From contig JARROD010000252.1 in the NCBI GenBank assembly GCA_037384225.1, forward strand, positions 1 to 10,102: 10,102 nucleotides of DNA, read 5' to 3'. The stretch is from JARROD01 sp037384225. GTDB lineage: Bacteria > Pseudomonadota > Gammaproteobacteria > Pseudomonadales > Cellvibrionaceae. The notes under the pieces were generated by a model. That model had not been told where the DNA came from. It searched no databases and saw nothing but the letters and a program-made list of their open reading frames with translations. Made by a program: the position numbers and the translations under genes. This document shows, piece after piece, positions 1-6,058 of the stretch. Position 1 is the first letter of the stretch; the number at the start of each line of letters is the position of its first letter.

Positions 1-305
1 GTCACCTCCACCGTAGCGCTTATTGCCGCGTGATCAGGAATGCGGGTGTGCAGGATCTGGTAGAGTCCGAGCAGCAGCGTCGCCTGTATATCACTGTCCT
101 TGGCCTTTAGCGGTTTACTCAGCAACAGCTTAAGATAGGCGAGCAGTTGCGGATAGTAGCGCAGGGTGCCGTAACTCAATTCCTGCAACAGCCCCCGATC
201 CTGCGCCGCAAGTGGTTCTATCAATGCTGGCAGGGCACTTGAGAGTGAGGCTCGGTGCTGGATAACCCTGCAGAGGACTTTTACTGCCTGAGTGCGTGGG
301 TCCAT
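1..305 (-). CDS. rsmB: 16S rRNA (cytosine-5) methyltransferase RsmB, N-terminal part (cut by window edge)
   Basis: RsmB methylates C967 (E. coli numbering) of 16S rRNA using S-adenosylmethionine. Only the first 101 codons are present, starting at ATG 305 with MDPRTQAVKVLCRVI; the gene runs off the left edge. What is visible is the NusB-like RNA-binding N-terminal domain: a leading helix, then LLQELSYGTLRYYP, then LSKPLKAKDSDIQATLLLGL and RIPDHAAISATVE, all strongly typical of RsmB/Sun proteins. The methyltransferase domain itself lies outside the window. The start lies 6 bp after the fmt stop, so the two are almost certainly cotranscribed and probably translationally coupled; no strong ribosome binding site of its own is visible. 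The order fmt-rsmB is common in gammaproteobacteria and supports the call. Confidence 0.93.
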   Translation of the reverse strand, partial: MDPRTQAVKVLCRVIQHRASLSSALPALIEPLAAQDRGLLQELSYGTLRYYPQLLAYLKLLLSKPLKAKDSDIQATLLLGLYQILHTRIPDHAAISATVEV

Positions 306-311
306 AGCCGC

Positions 312-1280
312 TTAACCCAACGTTTTGCCGGTTGAAAATAGTTGCCGATAACCGTTGATAATGGCGCTCACCGGCATTGCCTGTTTACCGGGCAACTGGA
401 TATTTTTCAGCAGCAGGCTGCCTTTGCCACAGGCTACCAACAGTCCCTGTTGGTCGGCTTTCAGGAGTGTGCCGGAGGCGTGGGATGTGGGCAAATCGTC
501 GACGACCGTCGCATCGCGGACGCGCAGAATCTTGCCGTCGACTTGGGTGTAGGCGATGGGAAAGGGGTTAAAGGCGCGGATGTTCAACGCGATTTCCGTG
601 GCGGACCTGCGCCAATCGATAGCGGCTTCTTCCTTGGTGATCTTAGCGGCGTAACAACTGAGACGATTGTCCTGGGCTTGCCCCTGCACGGTGCCCTGCT
701 GGATTTGGGCCAGCGTTTGCAGAAGCGCAGGGGGACCAATTTCAGTTAAACGATCATGAAGATCGCCCGCTGTATCGCCTGGCAATATAGGGCAGGGGGT
801 CTTCAACAACATGGTTCCTGTGTCCAGCCCCTCATCCATTTGCATAATGGTGACACCCGTTTCCCTGTCGCCAGCCTGCAGAGCCCGCTGAATCGGCGCT
901 GCACCGCGCCAGCGCGGCAGTAGTGAGGCATGGACATTGAGGCAGCCGTAGCGGGGGGTGTCCAATACGGCTCGCGGCAGCAGCAGTCCATAGGCCACTA
1001 CCACCATAATATCGACATTGAGGGCGGAAAGTAGCTGTTGTTGCTCGGCATCTTTCAGGGTCCGGGGCTGTCGGACATCGGTCTGATAGTCAAGTGCCAG
1101 TTTTTTAACCTCGCTGGCGGAGAGTTTTTTACCGCGTCCAGCCGGGCGGTCCGGTTGAGTATAAACCGCCACTACCCGGTGTCCTGTGTCGGGGATGCTG
1201 TCATAAATGGCTTGCAGGTGTCGGGCCGCGAATTCGGGGGTGCCGGCAAAAACAATGCGAAGACCGGAGGCGTCTGTCAT
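312..1280 (-). CDS. fmt: Methionyl-tRNA formyltransferase
   Basis: Fmt transfers a formyl group from 10-formyltetrahydrofolate to Met-tRNA(fMet) in the cytoplasm, making the initiator tRNA for translation. The protein has 322 residues (E. coli: 315). It opens with the Rossmann-like strand IVFAGTPEFAARHL (residues 9-22). The formyl-folate site NVHASLLPRWRGAAPIQ supplies the family catalytic residues N115 and H117, and MDEGLDTG supplies D153; the spacing matches E. coli N106/H108/D144. A C-terminal OB-fold-like tRNA-binding domain follows (about 210-322, including AFNPFPIAYTQVDGKILRV). The ATG at 1280 is preceded by an AAGG-type ribosome binding site. It lies downstream of def and directly upstream of rsmB. 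Nothing looks damaged. Confidence 0.97.
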   Translation of the reverse strand: MTDASGLRIVFAGTPEFAARHLQAIYDSIPDTGHRVVAVYTQPDRPAGRGKKLSASEVKKLALDYQTDVRQPRTLKDAEQQQLLSALNVDIMVVVAYGLLLPRAVLDTPRYGCLNVHASLLPRWRGAAPIQRALQAGDRETGVTIMQMDEGLDTGTMLLKTPCPILPGDTAGDLHDRLTEIGPPALLQTLAQIQQGTVQGQAQDNRLSCYAAKITKEEAAIDWRRSATEIALNIRAFNPFPIAYTQVDGKILRVRDATVVDDLPTSHASGTLLKADQQGLLVACGKGSLLLKNIQLPGKQAMPVSAIINGYRQLFSTGKTLG

Positions 1281-1356
1281 ATTCCCTTCATAGAGTCAAA
1301 GTGGGTTCATAGATTAAAACGGGCTTGCCCCGCCCCCAAGGTCGCAGTGAATTTTC

Positions 1357-1409
1357 GCCACTGGCTTTGAAAGTGGCTTCAGTCCGACTATTGATGAGGC
1401 ATCAATAGT
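1357..1409. repeat. Two inverted repeats in the def-fmt spacer
   Basis: The 198-bp spacer between def and fmt has no convincing gene. It contains a perfect 10-bp inverted repeat, ACTATTGATG (1387-1396) and CATCAATAGT (1400-1409), with a 3-base AGG loop. Just beside it is a weaker one, GCCACT (1357-1362) and AGTGGC (1372-1377), with a 9-base loop. Neither is followed by a T-tract on the minus strand, so they do not look like classic intrinsic terminators of def. They may act as RNA hairpins that stabilise or process a def-fmt transcript, or as a protein-binding palindrome; this is inference. Confidence 0.5.
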
Positions 1410-1478
1410 GCTGCGCTGGTGTGGGTATTGAGCTATTCTCGGTTTTCTCTAGGGCCGTTTTATTCTGAGGTCAGTAGG

Positions 1479-1985
1479 CTACGCGTGCAGCCGGTGTTGT
1501 TTTTCCAGTTTTTTGCGAATTCGCTGGCGTTTGATGGGGGAAATATAATCAACAAACAGTTTGCCATTCAAGTGATCCACCTCGTGTTGGATACACACAG
1601 CCAAGAGACCATCGGGTTCCAGTGTGAATTCTTCTCCGTTGCGATCGAGCGCTTTGACCCGGACGTGGCGCGGGCGGTCGACGGTTTCGTAAAACCCCGG
1701 TATGGACAAACAACCTTCGTCGTATTCGAAACGCTCTTCGTCCAGCACAGTGATTTCCGGGTTGATAAACACCAGCGGATCATTCTTTTCTTCGGAAATA
1801 TCGATAACCACCACCCTCTTATGTACATTAACCTGGCTTGCGGCCAGACCAATACCGGGGGCGTCGTACATTGTTTCGAACATATCGTCCACCAGGCGGC
1901 GGATAGCGTCATCGACAACGGCCACGGGCTTTGCTTTTGTGCGCAGCCGCGGGTCGGGGAACTCAAGTATCTCTAGTTTAGCCAT
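1479..1985 (-). CDS. def: Peptide deformylase
   Basis: Def is the metal-dependent hydrolase that removes the N-formyl group from new polypeptides at the ribosome. With the start at ATG 1985 the protein is MAKLEILEFPDPRLRT..., 168 residues (E. coli: 169); a TTG at 2000 would add five residues that do not fit the family. All three signatures are intact: motif 1 GIGLAASQV (44-52), motif 2 EGCLS (90-94) with metal ligand C92, and motif 3 QHEVDHLNG (133-141) with ligands H134 and H138 and catalytic E135. This is the pattern of type I bacterial deformylases. It pairs functionally with fmt downstream. It is separated from the divergent LysM gene by about 215 bp, which must hold its promoter. Confidence 0.97.
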   Translation of the reverse strand: MAKLEILEFPDPRLRTKAKPVAVVDDAIRRLVDDMFETMYDAPGIGLAASQVNVHKRVVVIDISEEKNDPLVFINPEITVLDEERFEYDEGCLSIPGFYETVDRPRHVRVKALDRNGEEFTLEPDGLLAVCIQHEVDHLNGKLFVDYISPIKRQRIRKKLEKQHRLHA

Positions 1986-2004
1986 AGCACTCGAAACCAA
2001 AACC

Positions 2005-2100
2005 TTTGTGACAAACTTCTAGTATTTAGCCAAGTATCGCTGCTAACATTATGATCACTCAACAATTGCCCTGTGACAATTAGCTCAAATTTTTTGTGAC
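2005..2100. promoter_or_regulatory. Repeated TGTGAC motifs in the def/LysM divergent region
   Basis: The divergent intergenic region holds three copies of TGTGAC in the same orientation, beginning at 2007, 2072 and 2095. The first is centred in an 11-base palindrome with a single central base, TTTGTGACAAA (2005-2015). The second is also the best CRP-like site: TGTGA, six bases, GCTCA (2072-2087), matching eight of ten consensus core positions. A CRP/FNR-family regulator acting on def or the LysM gene is possible, but the matches are imperfect. TTGTGA (2094-2099) could alternatively be a -35 for the rightward operon, with a poor -10 TTTAGA at 2118-2123. Confidence 0.25.
2033..2062 (-). promoter_or_regulatory. 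Candidate def promoter
   Basis: On the minus strand TTGAGT (2062-2057) lies 18 bp before GATACT (2038-2033), each matching four of six bases of the sigma-70 consensus. A start of transcription near 2026 would give a leader of about 40 bases before def ATG 1985. This is a by-eye match; other TTG-rich hexamers in this AT-rich region could serve instead. Confidence 0.28.
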
Positions 2101-2200
2101 TCAAGCAGCAAATACGCTTTAGATATAGAACCCGCCCGGGCCTATTAAGCTATTATAACGTCTATATGCCTTGGGGCCGAATATAACAGGACCGGTTTCT

Positions 2201-3245
2201 ATGAAAAAAATACTAATGGGCCTAATAATTATTCCATTTTTATCTTTGGGGACTTGGGCCGAAGATGTTGTTCTTAAATCCGATCATCCGGACCGCTATA
2301 CGGTAGTCAGAGGGGATACGCTCTGGGATATTTCGGAAAAATTCCTGCAAAACCCCTGGATGTGGCCAGAAATCTGGCATGTTAACCCTCAGATTTCCAA
2401 CCCTCACCTTATTTACCCGGGTGATGTTATTAGTCTGATTTACCTGGATGGTAAACCGCGTTTGACTGTTGAACGGGGAACCGAGTCACGTTCTTATAAA
2501 ATGTCGCCAGGCGACGTAAAGTTGTCCCCGACGGTGCACGTTTTGCCCTTGGGCGAGGCGATACCCGCCATTCCCCTGGATGCCGTTGATAACTTTTTAT
2601 CCCGCAGTCGTATTATCGAGATCAGTGAACTGGAGTCTGCGCCATATGTAGTGGCCGGTGCCAGGGATCGCCTGGTCCTGGGGGCTGGCGATGAAATGTA
2701 TGCCAGAGGTGAATTTGGTGAAGGGGTGCCTGTATACGGGGTGTATCGCGGGGGAGATACCTACGTCGACCCGGAAACCGACGAGATACTGGGGTATCAG
2801 GCGTTGGATATCGGCGCGGCGAAACTGCGGGCGCGGGAAAATGATATCGCCACGCTGGCGATAACCCGCACGACTCAGGAAATCCGCATTAATGATCGGC
2901 TGCTTCCCCACGAGGAGCGAGCGATTGACTCGACCTTCTTCCCCTCACCGCCTGAGCAGGATGTCAACGGTGTCATCATGGCCGTCGAGGGTGGCGTATC
3001 GCAGGTAGGTAAAATGGATGTAGTGATACTCAACCGCGGTGAGCGCGAGGGGCTTGAAGCGGGTAATGTCCTGGCAATCTATAAAAAAGGGACTCAAATC
3101 AAAGACAGGATTAAGGGAGATACGATTACGCTACCGGATGAAAGGGCGGGGTTGTTGATGGTTTTCCGCACCTTTGAAAAAATGAGCTTTGGTCTGGTTT
3201 TGGAATCTGACAGACCTCTGGCTGTGGATGATAAGGTGCGNNNNN
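2201..3245 (+). CDS. Exported LysM-domain peptidoglycan-binding protein (PA0020-like); C-terminus falls in the assembly gap
   Basis: The start is ATG 2201, preceded by AGGA at 2188-2191; an upstream TTG at 2171 would only place extra residues before the signal peptide. Residues 1-18 (MKKILMGLIIIPFLSLG..., cleavage near TWA/ED) form a Sec signal peptide. A single LysM domain follows at about 32-78 (YTVVRGDTLWDISEKF ... NPHLIYPGDVISL), which binds the glycan of peptidoglycan. The remaining ~260 residues match the conserved gammaproteobacterial family next to dprA, including DPETDEILGYQALDIG, NGVIMAVEGGVSQVG and DERAGLLMVFRTFEKMSFG. The family typically ends close to a ...DKVRNP motif. Here DKVR is read exactly up to the N run at 3241, so true length is probably about 350 residues. 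The apparent in-frame extension beyond the gap to 3346 does not resemble the family and should not be trusted. The precise biochemical role of the family is not established; a cell-wall function is inferred. Confidence 0.9.
3241..3245. other. Assembly gap (5 N) hiding the LysM gene stop
   Basis: Five undetermined bases sit at the point where the LysM family normally ends. The stop codon is therefore not seen. With four rather than five missing bases the next in-frame codon pair would be ACC TAA, giving an immediate stop. The following 3246-3420 holds no gene that I can support and serves as the dprA leader, with AAGGA at 3410-3414 as ribosome binding site. Confidence 0.95.
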
Positions 3246-3420
3246 ACCTAAGAAAAGGGCGGACAAATGTGCAGCTTGGATCGCCTGGCTGCATTATGTA
3301 CACTTACAGGGTAGAAGCTGGGCGCGAGGTTCTGGCCCGTTTGTGAAACTACACCTAAATCTCAAACGCTTTGGGTATATTGTGAAGGACTTATACAGTA
3401 AATTAAATCAAGGATGAAAC

Positions 3421-4602
3421 ATGGACGATTCCAAGCTGGCTGCAATGCTGCTGCTGCAATTACCCGACGTTGGCGCGGCGACCTACTGGAGACTGCTGAA
3501 AACTTTTGAGACAGCTCAAGCCGCTATTGCACAATCCCCCACCGTATTACAGCCTCACTTATCTGCAACAGCCATCGAACAACTGACCGATTACCAGCAA
3601 GGGTCCTGGCACAGCGAATTGGGACAAAAGTTACAGCGAGATGTGGATTGGTTACAAGCCAATGATATCTCAGTGATCGCCAATGGTGAGGATAACTATC
3701 CTTCGCTTTTGGCGGAAATACACCTGCCGCCACCGCTGTTGTACCTGCGCGGGAATTCGGAGTGTCTGCACCTTCCCCAACTGGCGGTGGTTGGCAGCCG
3801 CAAACCTACGGCTCAAGGTTGTGAAATTGCGTACGATTTTTCCCGTTATTTGACTCGAACGGGGTTTACCATAACCAGTGGTCTGGCACTGGGAATAGAT
3901 GGTATCGCCCACAAGGCCGCGGTGGATGCTGATGGCACTACAGTCGCGGTTTTGGGGACCGGTATCGACATTGTGTATCCCAGGCGCCATGCATCTCTGG
4001 CGACCGATATTGTTCAACACGGTGGTGCTCTCGTCAGCGAATTCCCATTGGGAACAGAGGCTCTGGCGATGAATTTTCCCCGTCGCAACCGGATTATCAG
4101 CGGCCTGAGTCTGGGGGTCTTAGTGGTGGAGGCAGCGTTGAAAAGCGGTTCATTAATTTCGGCGCGCTTTGCGGCGCAGCAAAACCGTGAGGTATTTGCC
4201 GTGCCCGGTTCCATTTCCAGCCCCCTCAGTCGCGGTTGTCATAACCTGCTTCGCGAAGGCGCTACTCTGGTGGAGCAGGCGCAGGATATTGTTGAACAGC
4301 TCAAAGGAATGCTGAGTTATAAATATCGGGAAGTGATCGATCGACTGCCGGGAAAAGCCGATGATAAGGGGTTAAGCACGTCTTCAGAAGTTATGACTGA
4401 CATACTGGAAAATCTCGATCAGTCGGAATTGAGCGATCAGGAACTATCGGTCTTAAAGAATATCGACGGCAATCCCAAAACCGTCGACGCTCTGGTGATG
4501 GATAGTGGTATGGATGTCGCGATGATTATGTCGAGCCTTGTGGTTTTAGAACTGATGGGTCTGGTCGCGCAAACCAGTACCGGTTACCAACGCCTGAAAT
4601 AG
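3421..4602 (+). CDS. dprA: DNA-processing protein DprA
   Basis: DprA (Smf) binds incoming single-stranded DNA in the cytoplasm and loads RecA during natural transformation; many non-competent bacteria also keep it. The protein has 393 residues. The N-terminal helical (SAM-like) region spans about 1-75. The Rossmann-like DprA core runs from about 80 to 295, with VVGSRKPT (124-130), SGLALGIDGIAH (153-164), VLGTGIDIVYP (177-187), FPRRNRIISGLS (219-230) and SGSLISARFA (242-251). A C-terminal winged-helix domain (about 340-393) ends in ALVMDSGMDVAMIMSSL...GLVAQTSTGYQRLK. The ATG at 3421 has AAGGA six bases upstream. The gene follows the LysM gene, as in Pseudomonas. It appears fully intact in spite of the decay further downstream. 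Confidence 0.96.
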   Translation: MDDSKLAAMLLLQLPDVGAATYWRLLKTFETAQAAIAQSPTVLQPHLSATAIEQLTDYQQGSWHSELGQKLQRDVDWLQANDISVIANGEDNYPSLLAEIHLPPPLLYLRGNSECLHLPQLAVVGSRKPTAQGCEIAYDFSRYLTRTGFTITSGLALGIDGIAHKAAVDADGTTVAVLGTGIDIVYPRRHASLATDIVQHGGALVSEFPLGTEALAMNFPRRNRIISGLSLGVLVVEAALKSGSLISARFAAQQNREVFAVPGSISSPLSRGCHNLLREGATLVEQAQDIVEQLKGMLSYKYREVIDRLPGKADDKGLSTSSEVMTDILENLDQSELSDQELSVLKNIDGNPKTVDALVMDSGMDVAMIMSSLVVLELMGLVAQTSTGYQRLK

Positions 4603-4654
4603 CCCGTATGCACTTGTGGAGTGGGGAAACTTCGGGTAAATTTGCCGGTTTTTC

Positions 4655-4685
4655 ACGCAAATTGGCTGACGCTGGGTTTGCAAAC
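4655..4685. promoter_or_regulatory. Palindromic elements upstream of purE
   Basis: The 103-bp dprA-purE spacer contains a perfect 10-bp palindrome GTTTGCAAAC (4676-4685) and an upstream ACGCAAA (4655-4661). The GCAAA and TTTGC parts form a spaced inverted repeat. ACGCAAA resembles half of an enterobacterial PurR operator, but the other half and the central arrangement do not match, so this is only a candidate regulatory site. The purE ribosome binding site is probably GAGGAG (4687-4692), with an unusually long 13-base gap to the ATG. Confidence 0.25.
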
Positions 4686-4705
4686 TGAGGAGCAGATTAA
4701 TTTCC

Positions 4706-5215
4706 ATGAACAGATCATTCGTCTCTATATTAATGGGTTCTGATTCCGATCTCCCTGTTATGGAAGCTTGTTTTGAGGTTCTGAAGAAACTGGATATTTC
4801 CTTTGAGGTGAAAATCACTTCCGCGCATCGTACACCTGAAGCCACCCACAGCTATGTCAAAGACGCCGACCACCGTGGTTGTGCGGCCTTTATTTGTGCA
4901 GCTGGCATGGCTGCACACCTGGCTGGAGCTGTGTCGGCGGCTACACTCAGACCCGTGATTGGAGTACCTATTAACGCGTCTCTCGATGGCCTGGATGCTT
5001 TGTTGTCCACGGTACAAATGCCGGGAGGAATTCCGGTGGCGACAGTGGCGATTGGCAAAGCCGGAGCGAAAAACGCCGCCTATCTGGCGGCACAAATAAT
5101 CGGTGTCGCTGATGAGGAACTGCACAAAAAGCTGATTGCTGAGCGCAAGGCCAATGCCGAGGCTGTGTTGGCCAAGGACGCCGCCCTGCAGGAAAAACTC
5201 AAAGGCGAACACTGA
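4706..5215 (+). CDS. purE: N5-carboxyaminoimidazole ribonucleotide mutase, class I PurE
   Basis: PurE converts N5-carboxyaminoimidazole ribonucleotide to 4-carboxy-5-aminoimidazole ribonucleotide in de novo purine synthesis. Its 169 residues equal the length of E. coli PurE. The nucleotide-binding start MGSDSDLPVME (10-20), the active-site SAHRTPE (39-45, with H41), CAAGMAAHLAG (64-74) and the class I signature STVQMPGGIPVATVAIG (101-117) are all present and uninterrupted. Class I enzymes normally depend on PurK to make the N5 intermediate; no purK is next to this gene, so it must be elsewhere if the pathway works. The gene sits between dprA and tsaC, where I would not expect it from the Pseudomonas order. 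It is followed after 13 bp by the old tsaC start, suggesting one transcript. Confidence 0.96.
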   Translation: MNRSFVSILMGSDSDLPVMEACFEVLKKLDISFEVKITSAHRTPEATHSYVKDADHRGCAAFICAAGMAAHLAGAVSAATLRPVIGVPINASLDGLDALLSTVQMPGGIPVATVAIGKAGAKNAAYLAAQIIGVADEELHKKLIAERKANAEAVLAKDAALQEKLKGEH

Positions 5216-5228
5216 CTGAGGCCAGGTT

Positions 5229-5264
5229 ATGCTCGACTGGAGCGGTCATCTCAAAATCCGCTGA
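5229..5264 (+). other. Ancestral tsaC start followed by a premature TGA
   Basis: ATG 5229 has GAGG and CAGG upstream and opens the frame MLDWSGHLKIR, ended by TGA at 5262-5264. The same frame then continues AAALLASGGVIAYPTEAVWGLGC. Read through the TGA, the protein would have about 189 residues, the normal TsaC length, so this is the expected N-terminal helix interrupted by a nonsense codon. A single change from CGA or TGG would account for it. Confidence 0.8.
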
Positions 5265-5291
5265 GCCGCGGCTCTGCTGGCCAGTGGCGGT

Positions 5292-5798
5292 GTGATCGCT
5301 TACCCCACCGAAGCAGTCTGGGGACTGGGTTGCGCGCCCGGGAACAAGGTGGCTGTGGATCGGTTACTGGCGCTGAAACAACGCGACGTCGGTAAGGGAA
5401 TGATTTTGGTTGCGGCCAATGTCGATCAGTTGAGTCCGTATCTGCAAGGGCTCAGTGCGGCTCAGCGTAAGACCCTGGAAAAATCCTGGCCCGGTCCTGT
5501 GACCTGGCTGGTGCCTGACAATGGTAGCGCGCCGCCGTGGATTCGCGGTAATCACGATTCTCTTGCGCTCAGAGTGAGTAATCACCCCATAGTGATTGGC
5601 CTGTGTCGGGCATTCAATGACGCGATTGTTTCTACGTCCGCCAATCCACAGGGTAGGCCTCCGGCTAGGTCGGCCTTGCGGGTCAGGCATTATTTCCACG
5701 ATCAATTGGATTTTATTACACCAGGAAGTGTAGGCAAAGGCGCCAGGCCTTCGGAAATTCGCGACCTGATTACAGGCGCAGTAAAACGCCCGGGTTAG
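5292..5798 (+). CDS. tsaC: L-threonylcarbamoyladenylate synthase TsaC (YrdC family), N-terminally truncated
   Basis: TsaC makes threonylcarbamoyl-AMP from threonine, bicarbonate and ATP, the first step of the t6A modification at position 37 of ANN-decoding tRNAs. From GTG 5292 the open frame gives 168 residues: VIAYPTEAVWGLGC (nucleotide-site loop), LKQRDVGKGMILVAAN with the conserved K/R cluster, WPGPVTWLVP, DSLALRVSNHP, STSANPQGRPP and the C-terminal PSEIRDLITG. All of the YrdC core after the first helix is present. The missing ~20 residues are encoded upstream but cut by TGA at 5262. GTG 5292 lacks a good ribosome binding site. The product may arise by reinitiation after the short upstream frame, be non-functional, or the TGA may be a sequencing error. 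TsaC is usually essential unless a Sua5-type paralogue exists, so its status matters. Confidence 0.85.
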   Translation: MIAYPTEAVWGLGCAPGNKVAVDRLLALKQRDVGKGMILVAANVDQLSPYLQGLSAAQRKTLEKSWPGPVTWLVPDNGSAPPWIRGNHDSLALRVSNHPIVIGLCRAFNDAIVSTSANPQGRPPARSALRVRHYFHDQLDFITPGSVGKGARPSEIRDLITGAVKRPG

Positions 5799-5846
5799 TG
5801 ACACAGGCCCCAGATATTTCCGGGAAGCTGATATTTGCTTAGGTAA

Positions 5847-6047
5847 AATAGGGTCTTTGTTGAATTTAACCTAGTGTACGATCGCGGTACCCTGTTTGGA
5901 TTGCAATCGGGTGGCCGCACGGAATCTATACTTATGTCTCTGCCACCGCTGGTGCGCTGGGACTACGATTGGCATCCAGAACCGGGTAGTGCCGAGGCGG
6001 AGTTGACTGAGGTGTTTTTACCCGCTCGGGAGTGGATATTACAATAG
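5847..6047 (+). pseudogene. hemF: hemF 3' remnant (aerobic coproporphyrinogen III oxidase)
   Basis: A frame closed by TAA at 5844 and ending at TAG 6045-6047 encodes, from 5862, 61 residues beginning EFNLVYDRGTLFGLQSGGRT and continuing ESILMSLPPLVRWDYDWHPE, with a tail ...FLPAREWILQ. This is unmistakably the extreme C-terminus of HemF, the oxygen-dependent enzyme of heme synthesis, whose full length is about 300 residues. Recognisable similarity begins only around 5859, in the family's VEFN segment; the ~240 residues before it are absent, and only about 60 bp of unrelated sequence lie between the tsaC stop and this point. It has no plausible start codon and lacks most of the active site, so it cannot be functional. 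Its place before aroE is the ancestral one. A misassembly deleting the 5' part is the main alternative. Confidence 0.88.
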
Positions 6048-6058
6048 GCCTTCAAAGC

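Noticed and set aside
342..749. Plus-strand open frames opposite fmt
   Set aside because: Low-complexity glycine-rich translations antisense to an intact fmt; no ribosome binding site context of note.
1419..1976. Long plus-strand open frame (185 residues) opposite def
   Set aside because: It is antisense to a fully motif-complete deformylase, and its translation resembles no protein family; an artefact of def codon usage.
4730..5212. Open frame of 160 residues opposite purE
   Set aside because: Antisense shadow of a complete purE with no domain-like features.
5262..5264. TGA in tsaC as selenocysteine or a recoded codon
   Set aside because: No selenoprotein is known in this family and TGA is a normal stop for purE and aroE in this window; a nonsense change or sequencing error is simpler.
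6032..6058. Upstream GTG start for aroE
   Set aside because: It overlaps the hemF remnant and adds residues before the conserved family start; ATG 6059 fits better.
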